Origin: Desulfotignum sp.
GTDB lineage: Bacteria > Desulfobacterota > Desulfobacteria > Desulfobacterales > Desulfobacteraceae
Direction of reading: 5' to 3'
Length of the DNA: 54,171 nt
NCBI GenBank assembly: GCA_011389575.1
Contig: JAABUB010000013.1
Coordinates: 1 to 54,171 of the forward strand
In this document: positions 1-7,844 of the stretch, piece after piece
How positions within the stretch are numbered: the stretch's first letter is position 1
Layout: every line of letters begins with the position of its first letter
Made by a program: the position numbers and the translations under genes
The notes under the pieces: generated by a model
What the model was told of the DNA's origin: nothing
The model's input: the letters and a program-made list of their open reading frames with translations, nothing else
Databases searched by the model: none

Positions 1-444
1 ATTTCGGTTTTGGGAAATCCTGTCCTGTTTGCGCATTTCATACTGGCGGATATGATTGGCTTTTTCCATGGATAGCGGAACCAGAGATTCTCCCATGAAA
101 AACATCACGCCAACCAGCACCATACTGGCCGCAAGTGCGGGTTTGACCAGAAAATATACAGAAATACCGGAAGACTTTAGAGCAGTGAGTTCATTGTTCT
201 TGTTCATCAGCCCGAATACGGTAATGGTGGCCAGCAAAATGGCGGCCGGGGTGAGCTGCACAAACATGAAGGGCAGCTTCAGCAACACATACCAGAAAGC
301 CTGGGCCATGGATATATCGTATTTTAGAAATTTGTCCATGCGCGAAAGATAATCAATGACCACAAACAGCACCAGGATCACGGTCTGAATAATACCAAAA
401 AATTTGGCAAATTCCTTTAGCCAGTATCTATGCAGACATGTCAT
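1..444 (-). CDS. lptG: LptG-type LPS export permease (partial, 3' end cut)
   Basis: This is a YjgP/YjgQ-family integral membrane protein. With LptF and the LptB ATPase it would extract lipopolysaccharide from the inner membrane. Only the first 148 codons are inside the window. The start is the only ATG in frame (442-444) because a stop lies three codons upstream. It overlaps the end of lptF by 17 bp, a normal lptF-lptG arrangement. The N-terminus reads MTCLHRYWLKEFAKFFG, matching the family's RY-x-x-KEF opening, and is followed by hydrophobic segments and an LKSSGIS motif typical of the cytoplasmic coupling region. LptG rather than LptF is inferred from gene order. Confidence 0.85.
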   Translation of the reverse strand, partial: MTCLHRYWLKEFAKFFGIIQTVILVLFVVIDYLSRMDKFLKYDISMAQAFWYVLLKLPFMFVQLTPAAILLATITVFGLMNKNNELTALKSSGISVYFLVKPALAASMVLVGVMFFMGESLVPLSMEKANHIRQYEMRKQDRISQNRN

Positions 445-1627
445 GGTGCATCATTTTCCCAAAACGATTTTGCATCCGCAAAATCACCCTGGATACAGCC
501 ACAGGCATCTTTACAGGCTTTTCCCGGGCATTGCGTTTGAGCAGGTAAACACCGGCAGCACCCATAATCAGATTGGGCAGCCACATGCCCAAAACAGGGG
601 GGAAATACCCTGTTTTCCCGGCCGACCACCCGGCTGCCAGAAAAAAATAATAGACCAGCAAAAAGAACACCCCCATACCAAAACCTGAAGACCTGCGCAA
701 AGAAAGGGACTGGACCCCGAGGGGAAAGGCCAGAAGTCCCATGGCCAGACAGGCGAAGGGAACGGAAAATTTCTCATGCAGTACCATCAAAGCCTCACTC
801 ATCTCGGCATTGTCCCGGGTGCCGGTGCGAACAAACCCGATGAGATCTTTAATGTTTTGTTCATCCAGATCCTTTCTGATTCTGCTTGTTCCCTGGTGCA
901 TGGCAGCCAGATCGATATTGATATCATAATTGCCGAAATGGATGGTGGACACCGCTTTATCCCCCACATCCACCTGGTTGATCATTCCGTCATACAGACG
1001 TATGGTATACATATTGTCATTTTGCGAATGGATCACCCTGCCCCGGGGGGCCACAGATATCCGGGTCATTCCCTGAACAGTCCGGTCTTCAATAAAAACA
1101 TCGGTAAGGTCCTTTGTTTTCATGTCCACCTGGGAAACATACATCATGATATCTTTGAGATGGGAATTGAACTGCCGTTCCTGGAGTGCCAGATCAATAC
1201 TCGAACGGGCCATTTCAATGGTTTTATGTTTAATGGACAATTTGCCCCAGGCAACACCGAATATGGTTATCCACAAGGTGAGCACAGTTCCCAGAAGGCA
1301 GAAAACCAGCACCGGAGGCAGCAGCCGGTACAGGGACAGGCCGGCCCCTTTCAAGGCCACAATTTCATTTTCACCGGACATGCGCATGAATGTGAGGAGC
1401 ACGGAAATCATTACAGACATGGGAATGGTGAACTCCAGGAAGCGGGGCAGGGTATAGACGACCATCATGAGAATTGCGGTAATGTCCGCATTATAGTTCA
1501 CCACCAGATTGGTAATATCCGGGATCCGCGTCATCAGAAAGACAAAAGTCAGAAAAAAAAGGCTGATGCCAAAAGGCGGCAGAAATTCTTTAAAGATATA
1601 TCGGTGTATTATATTTACAGGTATCAT
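428..1627 (-). CDS. lptF: LptF-type LPS export permease
   Basis: This YjgP/YjgQ-family permease has about 399 residues, the usual length. It carries N-terminal transmembrane segments, the coupling motif ALKGAGLSLYRLLPP, a periplasmic beta-jellyroll region in the middle and three C-terminal membrane segments. It should pair with LptG in the LPS transporter. I chose the start at 1627 (MIPVNIIHRYIFKEF) because the family normally begins just before the RYIFKEF helix. The frame is open to 1672, which would add 15 poorly conserved residues. No convincing Shine-Dalgarno sequence marks either start. It is transcribed away from the thiamin pyrophosphokinase gene. Confidence 0.88.
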   Translation of the reverse strand: MIPVNIIHRYIFKEFLPPFGISLFFLTFVFLMTRIPDITNLVVNYNADITAILMMVVYTLPRFLEFTIPMSVMISVLLTFMRMSGENEIVALKGAGLSLYRLLPPVLVFCLLGTVLTLWITIFGVAWGKLSIKHKTIEMARSSIDLALQERQFNSHLKDIMMYVSQVDMKTKDLTDVFIEDRTVQGMTRISVAPRGRVIHSQNDNMYTIRLYDGMINQVDVGDKAVSTIHFGNYDINIDLAAMHQGTSRIRKDLDEQNIKDLIGFVRTGTRDNAEMSEALMVLHEKFSVPFACLAMGLLAFPLGVQSLSLRRSSGFGMGVFFLLVYYFFLAAGWSAGKTGYFPPVLGMWLPNLIMGAAGVYLLKRNAREKPVKMPVAVSRVILRMQNRFGKMMHHDMSA

Positions 1628-1719
1628 TTTTGATGAAAAATATAAGCTTGCACCCAAAGTGTCAAGCCACAAAACAAATACCGGTTTTCAGCCCTGCTGT
1701 TTCGTGATAAAAAGAAGTC

Positions 1720-2412
1720 ATGAAATGCATCATCATTGCCGGCGGATCCCTAAATACCGGTGAAACCATACGCGACAGCAGTCAGCCTCCGGGTATGGAC
1801 TGGAAAACAGGCTGGAAGCAGCGCCTTGATCACCTTCTGGCGACAGCAGACCTGATCATTGCTGCAGACAGCGGTGCCGGCCACCTGATGAAACTGAACC
1901 TTTTGCCCCACATCATCATCGGGGATCTGGATTCCATTGATCCCCCTGCCCTGGATTTTTTTAAAGAAAAGGGGATAAAAGTCCTTACTCATCCTGCCCG
2001 CAAAAACCAGACCGATACACAATTATGCATGGTCCACGCCCTGGAACAAGGGGCGGATGACATCACTTTTCTGGCTGCTGCCGGTACACGGCTCGATCAC
2101 ACCCTGGCCAATATTTTCCTGCTGGCAAATCTTGCAGATGCCGGCATCCAGGCCAGACTCGTGGATGCCCGGAATGAGATTCATCTGGTGCAGGGCCGGC
2201 TGGAACTTGCGGGAAATCCCGGTGATCTGCTTTCCCTTATCCCGGTATCCCGTAAGGTGGAAGGGGTTACCCTTCAGGGACTTGCCTACCCCCTTGAGAA
2301 CCAGACCCTTTTCAGAGGCAGCTCCCTGGGAATAAGCAATTGTTTTAAAGGAAAAAAAGCGATAATATCGGTTCGCTCAGGAACCCTCATCGCTGCCAGG
2401 GCAGCGGACTGA
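1720..2412 (+). CDS. thiN: Thiamin pyrophosphokinase
   Basis: This 230-residue protein transfers pyrophosphate from ATP to thiamin to form thiamin diphosphate. Family hallmarks are visible: the N-terminal strand KCIIIAGGS, IIAADSGAGHL, the acidic metal/ATP motif IIGDLDSID, the QTDTQLCMVHAL stretch and AAAGTRLDHTLANI. A C-terminal beta-rich thiamin-binding region contains SLIPVSRKVEGVTLQGLAYPL. The start follows an AAAGAAG ribosome site. It is divergent from lptF across about 90 bases and convergent with the next gene. No thiamin biosynthesis genes or TPP riboswitch were seen nearby. Confidence 0.9.
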   Translation: MKCIIIAGGSLNTGETIRDSSQPPGMDWKTGWKQRLDHLLATADLIIAADSGAGHLMKLNLLPHIIIGDLDSIDPPALDFFKEKGIKVLTHPARKNQTDTQLCMVHALEQGADDITFLAAAGTRLDHTLANIFLLANLADAGIQARLVDARNEIHLVQGRLELAGNPGDLLSLIPVSRKVEGVTLQGLAYPLENQTLFRGSSLGISNCFKGKKAIISVRSGTLIAARAAD

Positions 2413-2434
2413 GTCACACTGGCCATGGGCTTTT

Positions 2435-3301
2435 TCAGTCATTGTCCGATGCTGTGTCCTGCTGTTCCGGTTCTCCTTCACCCGGAGCAGCACCGCCTTT
2501 TTTGTCTGCACCCATGGTATGTGCGATCATAAATTCCTCCACCTTTTCCACTGAGGTGGAAACAATTACACGTTTGATTTTGATATCTTCAATAACATCC
2601 TGCATATAAGGATTGAGTACTTGCTTCAGGCGGGTTTTCTGGGCCTTTACCTTGTCAAAATCCTCAACATCACTGTGGATAAGAGAACTGAGAAACAAAA
2701 TAGCCGCTTCTTTGGCTCTGGGATGAAACCGTGGGATCTGCTGGCCGGGCATCAATTCCTTGAGGACCAGTGCCATGCTCAGGCAAAGATAGCGGTCAGG
2801 TGTGCCTGAACTGATTTTGTTCAAATTCACCGCAATAGGAGGCATGGGTATTGTCACTGCGGTGTTTTCAGGTTTTTCACCGGGTTTGCGGGCACCGGTC
2901 TTTTTCCATTCCGCCACCCGTCCGGTTTCTTCCTGCAGCAGCATGTGCTGGTCGGTAAGTTCCACAATGTCAAACATATAGGTGTGATTTCTGGCCCAGA
3001 CATTTTCAATGGTGGATTCCATGACAGTAAAGATCAACTGCCCATCCTGCAGGTGCCAGGTCCCTTCTGCATCACCTTTGCTGGAAACAATTTTGGATGT
3101 TACATCAGCAATGCGCACCGAAGATTGCCAGATTCCCTTGGGATTGATGATCAGCAGAATATAGGCCCGGTTCCGAAACTGGGTCCAGTTGCCAAGCACC
3201 ATTTCTTTGTCTGATGCGTCTTTACCGCCGCAACCGGCCATATAAACAAACATGCCGGCCAAAAAGAAGGCTGCCAGCCTTTTCCACACGTATCGCGCCA
3301 T
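2435..3301 (-). CDS. Lipoprotein with lipocalin-like region and FliL-like C-terminal domain
   Basis: The predicted protein has 288 residues from the ATG at 3301. It opens with a signal peptide (MARYVWKRLAAFFLAGMFVYM) ending in a lipobox, YMAGC, so it is probably lipidated at Cys24. Residues 35-125 form a beta-rich segment (GNWTQFR, GTWHLQDGQLIF, MFDIVELTDQHMLL) resembling small lipocalin-like lipoprotein domains. Residues 150-260 resemble FliL (PPIAVNLNKISSG, RYLCLSMALVLKEL, AILFLSSL, VSTSVEKVEEFMI). An upstream in-frame ATG at 3358 would add 19 residues but bury the signal peptide. No flagellar genes are nearby, so a flagellar role is not supported. Both domain assignments are inferences by eye. 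Confidence 0.6.
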   Translation of the reverse strand: MARYVWKRLAAFFLAGMFVYMAGCGGKDASDKEMVLGNWTQFRNRAYILLIINPKGIWQSSVRIADVTSKIVSSKGDAEGTWHLQDGQLIFTVMESTIENVWARNHTYMFDIVELTDQHMLLQEETGRVAEWKKTGARKPGEKPENTAVTIPMPPIAVNLNKISSGTPDRYLCLSMALVLKELMPGQQIPRFHPRAKEAAILFLSSLIHSDVEDFDKVKAQKTRLKQVLNPYMQDVIEDIKIKRVIVSTSVEKVEEFMIAHTMGADKKGGAAPGEGEPEQQDTASDND

Positions 3302-3418
3302 CAGAGAAACCCAACCATTACCAAATTTTTGCAGATATTCATTAATCAAGGCTATCATGAAGCCCGGCAGGGGTCAACAAAGCACATCTGAAATTTTCAT
3401 CTTAGGCTTCATAAACGC

Positions 3419-3455
3419 AAAAAGGCACCCCATAAATTCAAGGGGCACCTTTTTT
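3419..3455. terminator. Candidate bidirectional terminator
   Basis: AAAAGG and CCTTTT form outer arms around an inner CCCC/GGGG stem with a 2x2 internal mismatch (CA/CA) and the loop ATAAATTCAA. Runs of A and T flank it on both sides. It lies just after the selenoprotein stop codon and before the lipoprotein gene, both on the minus strand. Confidence 0.45.
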
Positions 3456-3476
3456 AAAAAAAATCAGTACCGGCAA

Positions 3477-3794
3477 TCAGTCTTCGCAGGAGCCGCCGGA
3501 ACCGCAGCTGCCGCAGCCAGATGCTCCCAGGTCCATATTGGAATCCAGGTGAAACCCCATACCTGTAAAATCAACCTTAATACGTTCAGCCTGTTGCATG
3601 AAGTCTTTGTCCACAACGAATCTGTGTCCATTCACGTCATAGGTATTATCCGAGTCTTTAGGCTCATCCAGAGCCATGGCAAGAGATGGTCCCCCTCAGC
3701 CGCCGGAATTGAGAAAAATCCGGATAGGAGTGGGTTCCTTTCCCTGGAAATACTCATCAATCTGCGTTTTGGCAGAATCTGTCAGTTCAATCAT
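3477..3794 (-). CDS. IscA/HesB-like iron-sulfur selenoprotein (UGA at codon 33 read as Sec)
   Basis: Reading from ATG 3794 with TGA (3696-3698) as selenocysteine gives a 105-residue protein. It begins MIELTDSAKTQIDEYF, contains PIRIFLNSGG-U-GGPSLA and continues as MALDEPKDSDNTYDVNG to a C-terminus rich in Gly and Cys (GASGCGSCGSGGSCED). This is the HesB/IscA-like selenoprotein family known in deltaproteobacteria, where Sec replaces the first cluster-ligand Cys of the A-type carrier motif. Protein-like sequence continues on both sides of the TGA in the same frame. AAGGAG precedes the ATG at good spacing. A hairpin suited to be a SECIS lies 20 nt after the TGA. Without recoding, software would call only a 66-residue fragment starting at 3677. 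SelA, SelB, SelC and SelD are not in this window. Confidence 0.9.
3661..3675 (-). promoter_or_regulatory. Candidate bacterial SECIS hairpin
   Basis: On the coding strand GGCTC-TGGAT-GAGCC forms a perfect 5-bp stem with a five-base loop containing GG. The loop lies about 25-29 nt after the UGA, inside the 16-37 nt range known for bacterial SECIS elements read by SelB. Confidence 0.65.
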
Positions 3795-3932
3795 TTGTAA
3801 ACTCTCCTTATGGTTTATTCGATTCAGGTAAAATAAGCCTGAATACTTTCATTTTAACCACGGCCTTTGTGCATGTCAATGTCATGGGTTCTGTTTTTCC
3901 CATAATTTTGCAAAATTAAAGGATGTAATACA

Positions 3933-3960
3933 TTGCCAACCAGCCATGATTTGTTATAGC
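3933..3960 (+). promoter_or_regulatory. Candidate sigma70 promoter for the U32-galE operon
   Basis: TTGCCA at 3933-3938 and TATAGC at 3955-3960 are 16 bases apart. The expected transcription start falls within a few bases of the ATG at 3969. There is no Shine-Dalgarno sequence there, so the mRNA may be leaderless. Confidence 0.4.
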
Positions 3961-3968
3961 ATATCCCT

Positions 3969-5033
3969 ATGCAATTATCTGTACCTTTTATACCGGACAC
4001 TGCCTATGCAGAAAGCCTGGCACAAAAAAAAGCTGACCTGGCATCTGTGTATTTCGGTCTTCCTGCCAGACCGGCTGCAGATGCCCGGGTGCAATCCAGG
4101 ACAGTGGATTCTTTTTTATTTTCAAAAATTCTGGGCCGGCTGGCTGGCATTAAAGCATATTGCCTGCTTAATTCCCGGTTTATCCGGCCGGATTTGTATC
4201 TGGATGATATTTTTTTATCCCATACGCTGGACACCCTCCGGAAACTGGATGAAACTATCGGTATCCAGGGTATTGTTTTTTCAGACCTGTATTTTCTAAA
4301 CGCTCTTTCCAGAACCGGCCATGAACTGATTCCAGAACTGGAGGCTGTCCCGGGCATCAATATGATGATCGACAATGCACCCAAAGCTTTTTTTCTTCTG
4401 GAGGCCATTGAAAAAACCCGGTTCAGGTTGCCGGGAAAACTGGTCCTGGACCGGTCTTTAAACCGGGATTTTCACTGCCTTGAAAAAACGGTCCAGGGCA
4501 TCAGACAGGCATATCCCCAAATGGGCATTGAACTGATGGCCAATGAAGGCTGCCTGCTTCATTGCCCTTTTAAGCTCACCCATGATGCCCAGATCTCCTT
4601 ATCCAATACAGGCCTGGTCCGGGAGCAAACCCACCGACTCAGCCGCACCCTCGGGTGTCACGACACCTTTTTTCATCATCCCCACCTGTTTTTACGTGCG
4701 CCTTTTATCCGGCCCGAAGACATGACCGCCTATGCCGGTCTTGCCGATACCATCAAGATCAGCGGCAGAACTTTGGGTCCGGATTTTCTGCACAAAGCAT
4801 TTGAAGCCTACATTCAAAGATCTTTTGACGGCAATCTGCTGGAACTTATGGATGCCACCGGTTTTCTGGCTGACTTTTATTATATTGACAACAAAAAACT
4901 GGATCCGGATTTTCTCAATACCCTTGCAAATTGTGACAAATTTTGCAAAACATGCGGGATATGCCAGGATCTGTTCATGCATACAGCCAAAAAAAAGACC
5001 ATAACCTTAAAGCCATACAAGGACATGCAATGA
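3969..5033 (+). CDS. U32-peptidase-like TIM-barrel iron-sulfur protein
   Basis: This 354-residue protein resembles the U32 'peptidase' superfamily (UbiU/UbiV/TrhP relatives), which are mostly cluster-carrying hydroxylation or RNA-modification factors rather than proven proteases. The central motif ELMANEGCLLHCPFK (Cys195, Cys199) fits the U32 signature. A C-terminal cluster CDKFCKTCGICQDLF supplies Cys322, 326, 329 and 332, so a 4Fe-4S cluster is likely. The substrate cannot be read from the sequence. Its stop overlaps the galE start (ATGA at 5030-5033), so the two are translationally coupled. No ribosome site precedes the ATG at 3969. Confidence 0.6.
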   Translation: MQLSVPFIPDTAYAESLAQKKADLASVYFGLPARPAADARVQSRTVDSFLFSKILGRLAGIKAYCLLNSRFIRPDLYLDDIFLSHTLDTLRKLDETIGIQGIVFSDLYFLNALSRTGHELIPELEAVPGINMMIDNAPKAFFLLEAIEKTRFRLPGKLVLDRSLNRDFHCLEKTVQGIRQAYPQMGIELMANEGCLLHCPFKLTHDAQISLSNTGLVREQTHRLSRTLGCHDTFFHHPHLFLRAPFIRPEDMTAYAGLADTIKISGRTLGPDFLHKAFEAYIQRSFDGNLLELMDATGFLADFYYIDNKKLDPDFLNTLANCDKFCKTCGICQDLFMHTAKKKTITLKPYKDMQ

Positions 5034-6046
5034 AAATACTTGTCACCGGTGGTGCCGGATATATCGGCAGCCATACCTGCGTGGAACTGTTACAGGAAGG
5101 ATATGATGTGGCAGTGCTGGACAATTTGTGCAACAGTTCAAAGGAATCTTTGCACCGGGTGGAAAAGATCACTGGAAAATCTCTGGACTTTTTCCAGGCA
5201 GATCTGCTGGACAAAGAAGCGGTAACCCGGATTCTTTCCCGATACCGGGCTGATGCAGTGATCCATTTTGCCGGTCTCAAGGCTGTGGGTGAATCCGTAA
5301 CCATGCCATTGACCTATTTTCACAACAACATCACAGGAACCCTCAACCTGTTGTCTGTAATGGCACAGTCAGGGCAAAAAAATATTGTATTTTCATCTTC
5401 GGCAACCGTATATGGTGATCCTGCAAGCCTCCCCATTACAGAGGACTTTCCTTTGTCCGCCACAAACCCCTATGGCAGAACCAAACTGATGATTGAAGAA
5501 ATTCTTACAGATCTTTTTCAATCAGACCCGGAATGGAATATTGCCCTGCTGCGGTATTTCAATCCGGTGGGGGCCCATGCCAGCGGCCTGATCGGGGAAG
5601 ATCCCCGGGGCATTCCCAACAACCTGGTGCCCTATATATCCCGGGTGGCCATAGGATCTCTGGACCGGCTCCAGGTGTTTGGCAATGATTATGGCACCCC
5701 GGACGGAACAGGGGTGCGGGACTTCATCCATGTGACCGACCTTGCATGCGGGCATATCAAAACCCTTCCAAAACTTTTTTCCAATCCCGGGATCGTTACC
5801 TACAATCTGGGAACAGGCAGGGGGTTTTCCGTACTTGAAATGGTAAAAGGTTTTCAGCGGGCCAGCGGCCATGCCATCCCTTATGACATTGTTCCCAGAA
5901 GACCCGGAGATATTGCCGCCTGCTGGGCAGATCCCTCCAAAGCCAAAAAAGAGCTTGGATGGGAAGCAATAAAAACCCTGGATGATATGTGCCAGGATAC
6001 CTGGAAATGGCAGAAAAACAATCCCCTGGGATATGCAGACCTGTAA
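5030..6046 (+). CDS. galE: UDP-glucose 4-epimerase
   Basis: This 338-residue short-chain dehydrogenase has the same length as E. coli GalE. It interconverts UDP-glucose and UDP-galactose, supplying sugars for LPS and exopolysaccharide. The N-terminal NAD-binding motif is GGAGYIGSH, the catalytic region contains SSSATVYG and the YGRTK Tyr-x-x-x-Lys pair, and FNPVGAH and GVRDFIHV are typical GalE blocks. The ATG at 5030 overlaps the previous stop and follows AAGGA. The open frame extends back to 4943, but that part is shadow of the upstream gene. Confidence 0.95.
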   Translation: MKILVTGGAGYIGSHTCVELLQEGYDVAVLDNLCNSSKESLHRVEKITGKSLDFFQADLLDKEAVTRILSRYRADAVIHFAGLKAVGESVTMPLTYFHNNITGTLNLLSVMAQSGQKNIVFSSSATVYGDPASLPITEDFPLSATNPYGRTKLMIEEILTDLFQSDPEWNIALLRYFNPVGAHASGLIGEDPRGIPNNLVPYISRVAIGSLDRLQVFGNDYGTPDGTGVRDFIHVTDLACGHIKTLPKLFSNPGIVTYNLGTGRGFSVLEMVKGFQRASGHAIPYDIVPRRPGDIAACWADPSKAKKELGWEAIKTLDDMCQDTWKWQKNNPLGYADL

Positions 6047-6096
6047 GCTTAAAAAACACTCAAAAAAACAAAGGGATTTTTCATGGCAGACTGCCT

Positions 6097-6195
6097 GATC
6101 CAATTGAAACAGACAGCCGGAACAACTGCTGAACAAAGCGACCGGGCGGATATTTCGGAAGGATCCAATTGAAACAGACAAACAGAACAACTTGC
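6097..6195 (+). repeat. Imperfect direct repeat, period 65 bp
   Basis: GATCCAATTGAAACAGACA occurs exactly at 6097-6115 and again at 6162-6180. Each copy is followed by a four-base variable stretch and then GAACAACT. The pair lies between galE and the RimK-like gene. A tiny ORF (6083-6172, 29 codons) covers the first copy but has no recognisable product. Confidence 0.7.
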
Positions 6196-6257
6196 CTGGA
6201 GAAAGCCGGAGCGCTTGTGTTCAAAACCTGTACCATAAGATCCTGGATCACTGCCCC

Positions 6258-7043
6258 ATGACCCGCCTGCACAGGCCGGTGGCCATCGGAGCCCGTCTCA
6301 AAAGCTGCCCTGAAATTCATACTTTGGGATTGCGTCCCAATTTTTACGATTATGATGCCGCACAAAGGCAGGCCCTGTTATCGGCTCGGCGGGTGCTCTA
6401 TCCCACAGCCTATTATGCCGATCTTTTCCATACCATGGGAAAACCAACCTTTCCCAGTTTTCGCACCTATACCTTTGCCATGGATAAAATCCGGCAGACC
6501 GCCCTGTTCCAGATGCTTGACATCCCCCATCCCAGAACCCGGGTATTCTACGGACAAAAACAACAAAAAACCATTCTTGACTGGTTTTCCTTCCCTTTTA
6601 TCGGCAAAATTCCCAGGGGTTCCGCCAGGGGAGAGGGAATATTTTTGATCCGGAATCAGGCAGATCTGGCAGAATATCTGGCACTAAAAGGCCCGGCCTA
6701 TATCCAGGAATACCTGCCTGTGGACAAAGACATGCGCATCATTGTCATTGGCCGAAAAGTGGTACTGGCCTATTGGCGGGTTGCCCAAAAATTCGCATTT
6801 AAAACCAATGTGTTCCAGGGAGGCAGCATCAGTTTCGCGCCTTTGCCAACGCCTGCTCTGGACCTGGCCCTTTCCACGGCAAAGGCGTGCGGCTGGGATG
6901 ATGTGGGTATTGATATACTGGCATCCGGCAGCCAGTACTTTGTGCTGGAAGGCAATATGAAATATGGTACCAAAGGATTTCAAAAAGCGGGAATAGATTA
7001 TAAAAAACTGCTGTGTGATCTGATACTCACAAATAAAGTGTAA
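6258..7043 (+). CDS. RimK-like ATP-grasp ligase
   Basis: This 261-residue ATP-grasp protein is close to RimK-type alpha-L-glutamate ligases, which join amino acids to a carboxyl terminus using ATP. Visible family parts are GKPTFPSFRTYTFAMDKIRQTALFQ, FPFIGKIPRGSARGEGIF (nucleotide-binding loop), YIQEYLPVDKDMRIIVIG and the metal-binding end VLEGNMKYGTKGF. I start at the first ATG (6258, MTRLHRPVAIGARL). The frame is open upstream to 6108 and contains a TTG at 6192, but that stretch overlaps the 65-bp repeat and is not protein-like. The substrate is unknown. The gene follows galE at 211 bp. Confidence 0.8.
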   Translation: MTRLHRPVAIGARLKSCPEIHTLGLRPNFYDYDAAQRQALLSARRVLYPTAYYADLFHTMGKPTFPSFRTYTFAMDKIRQTALFQMLDIPHPRTRVFYGQKQQKTILDWFSFPFIGKIPRGSARGEGIFLIRNQADLAEYLALKGPAYIQEYLPVDKDMRIIVIGRKVVLAYWRVAQKFAFKTNVFQGGSISFAPLPTPALDLALSTAKACGWDDVGIDILASGSQYFVLEGNMKYGTKGFQKAGIDYKKLLCDLILTNKV

Positions 7044-7052
7044 TCCAAAACC

Positions 7053-7592
7053 TCATATCAGGCCTGCCTCTGCCTCATCTTCTTCCCATTCTGCCAGATA
7101 TTTGTGAATGGCTGCATATTTGGATCCGGGCCGGGGCTTTAAAAGAACATATCCCATGGCATCCAGATTTTTTTCCAGAAGAACAAAAAAAGCGGCTGCC
7201 ACCTGCTGTTTTTCATCCACCTGTGCCGGAAGCGTTTTGATCTGATCTGCCACTGCCTGTGTCAGATATCCTTCAGGTATGAAAAAATCACTCGCCATAT
7301 GGTTCCATTCTTCCGGGAAATGGCGGATCTTCCAGGGAACCAGGTTTTCAGGGCGCAGGATGCGCTGATTGTCCGGATTAAATTCAGCAAGGACAAAGGC
7401 CATTTTTTTTTGGTTGAACTGCATCAATTCCTTGAGTACATCCTCTGCAGCATACCCGAAAATCCATTCTTCCGGTGCCAGGAGCACTGGTGGAAATTCA
7501 GCACTGGTCAAAGCAAATGCAAAGGGACCTTCTTTTTTCCAGAAGCGTTTGAAATCAGCTGCATGGGGCAGAATCTGTCTTACTACCTGCAT
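7053..7592 (-). CDS. Conserved-looking protein of unknown function, 179 aa
   Basis: I do not recognise this protein. From ATG 7592, preceded by CCAGGAAAATAACC (AGGA ribosome site), it gives 179 residues with no signal peptide or membrane segment. It is rich in aromatic residues (FKRFWKKEGPFAFAL, PEEWIFGYAAED, RHFPEEWNHMASDFF) and ends in an acidic tail (LAEWEEDEAEAGLI). Codon use matches its neighbours. The frame is open back to 7754, but that part is basic and AT-rich with no ribosome site, so it is probably non-coding. The gene is convergent with the RimK-like gene and divergent from birA. Confidence 0.65.
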   Translation of the reverse strand: MQVVRQILPHAADFKRFWKKEGPFAFALTSAEFPPVLLAPEEWIFGYAAEDVLKELMQFNQKKMAFVLAEFNPDNQRILRPENLVPWKIRHFPEEWNHMASDFFIPEGYLTQAVADQIKTLPAQVDEKQQVAAAFFVLLEKNLDAMGYVLLKPRPGSKYAAIHKYLAEWEEDEAEAGLI

Positions 7593-7792
7593 GGTTATTT
7601 TCCTGGTATGGTTATTTCGTTGTTTCTGCTGTGGTTTTTTATAAATCCGGTTTCTTTTATAAATCAGATGGACCCCTTTTTTCAAGGAAAACCATTCATG
7701 CAAAAACTCGCAGGGTACAGTGGTGGATACGCTTTTTGCCGCAGCCGGTCCCATAGCAAAACAGCAAAGCCGTTCTGAAACAAAAATTTTGC

Positions 7793-7821
7793 TTGACCTG
7801 TTCCCGGTATTTTGTTAACCA
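7793..7821 (+). promoter_or_regulatory. Candidate promoter of birA-bioYMN
   Basis: TTGACC (7793-7798) and the weak -10 TAACCA (7816-7821) are 17 bases apart. The -10 lies inside the left half of the BirA operator, so bound BirA would block RNA polymerase. Confidence 0.4.
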
Positions 7822-7844
7822 TCTCCTCTTATCATGGTTAACCA
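7812..7844 (+). promoter_or_regulatory. BirA operator
   Basis: TTGTTAACC (7812-7820), a 15-base spacer and GGTTAACCA (7836-7844) match the known BirA site, a TTGTnAACC half-site with its reverse complement 14-16 bases away. The right half covers codons 1-4 of birA. This indicates biotin-dependent autoregulation of birA and the transport genes. Confidence 0.85.

Noticed and set aside
776..1633. 285-codon plus-strand open frame opposite lptF
   Set aside because: Its composition is that of antisense to a membrane protein gene. lptF on the other strand has clear family motifs.
3477..3698. Pseudogene or premature stop in the HesB-like gene
   Set aside because: Only one stop, a TGA, lies at the exact residue where family members carry Cys or Sec. 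A hairpin follows at SECIS distance and the frame is otherwise intact with a good ribosome site, so recoding is the better explanation.
6083..6172. 29-codon ORF between galE and the RimK-like gene
   Set aside because: It has no ribosome site, no recognisable product, and covers a duplicated repeat unit.
7593..7754. N-terminal extension of the 179-residue unknown protein
   Set aside because: The extra 54 codons are AT-rich, basic and lack a ribosome site, whereas ATG 7592 has AGGA at good spacing.
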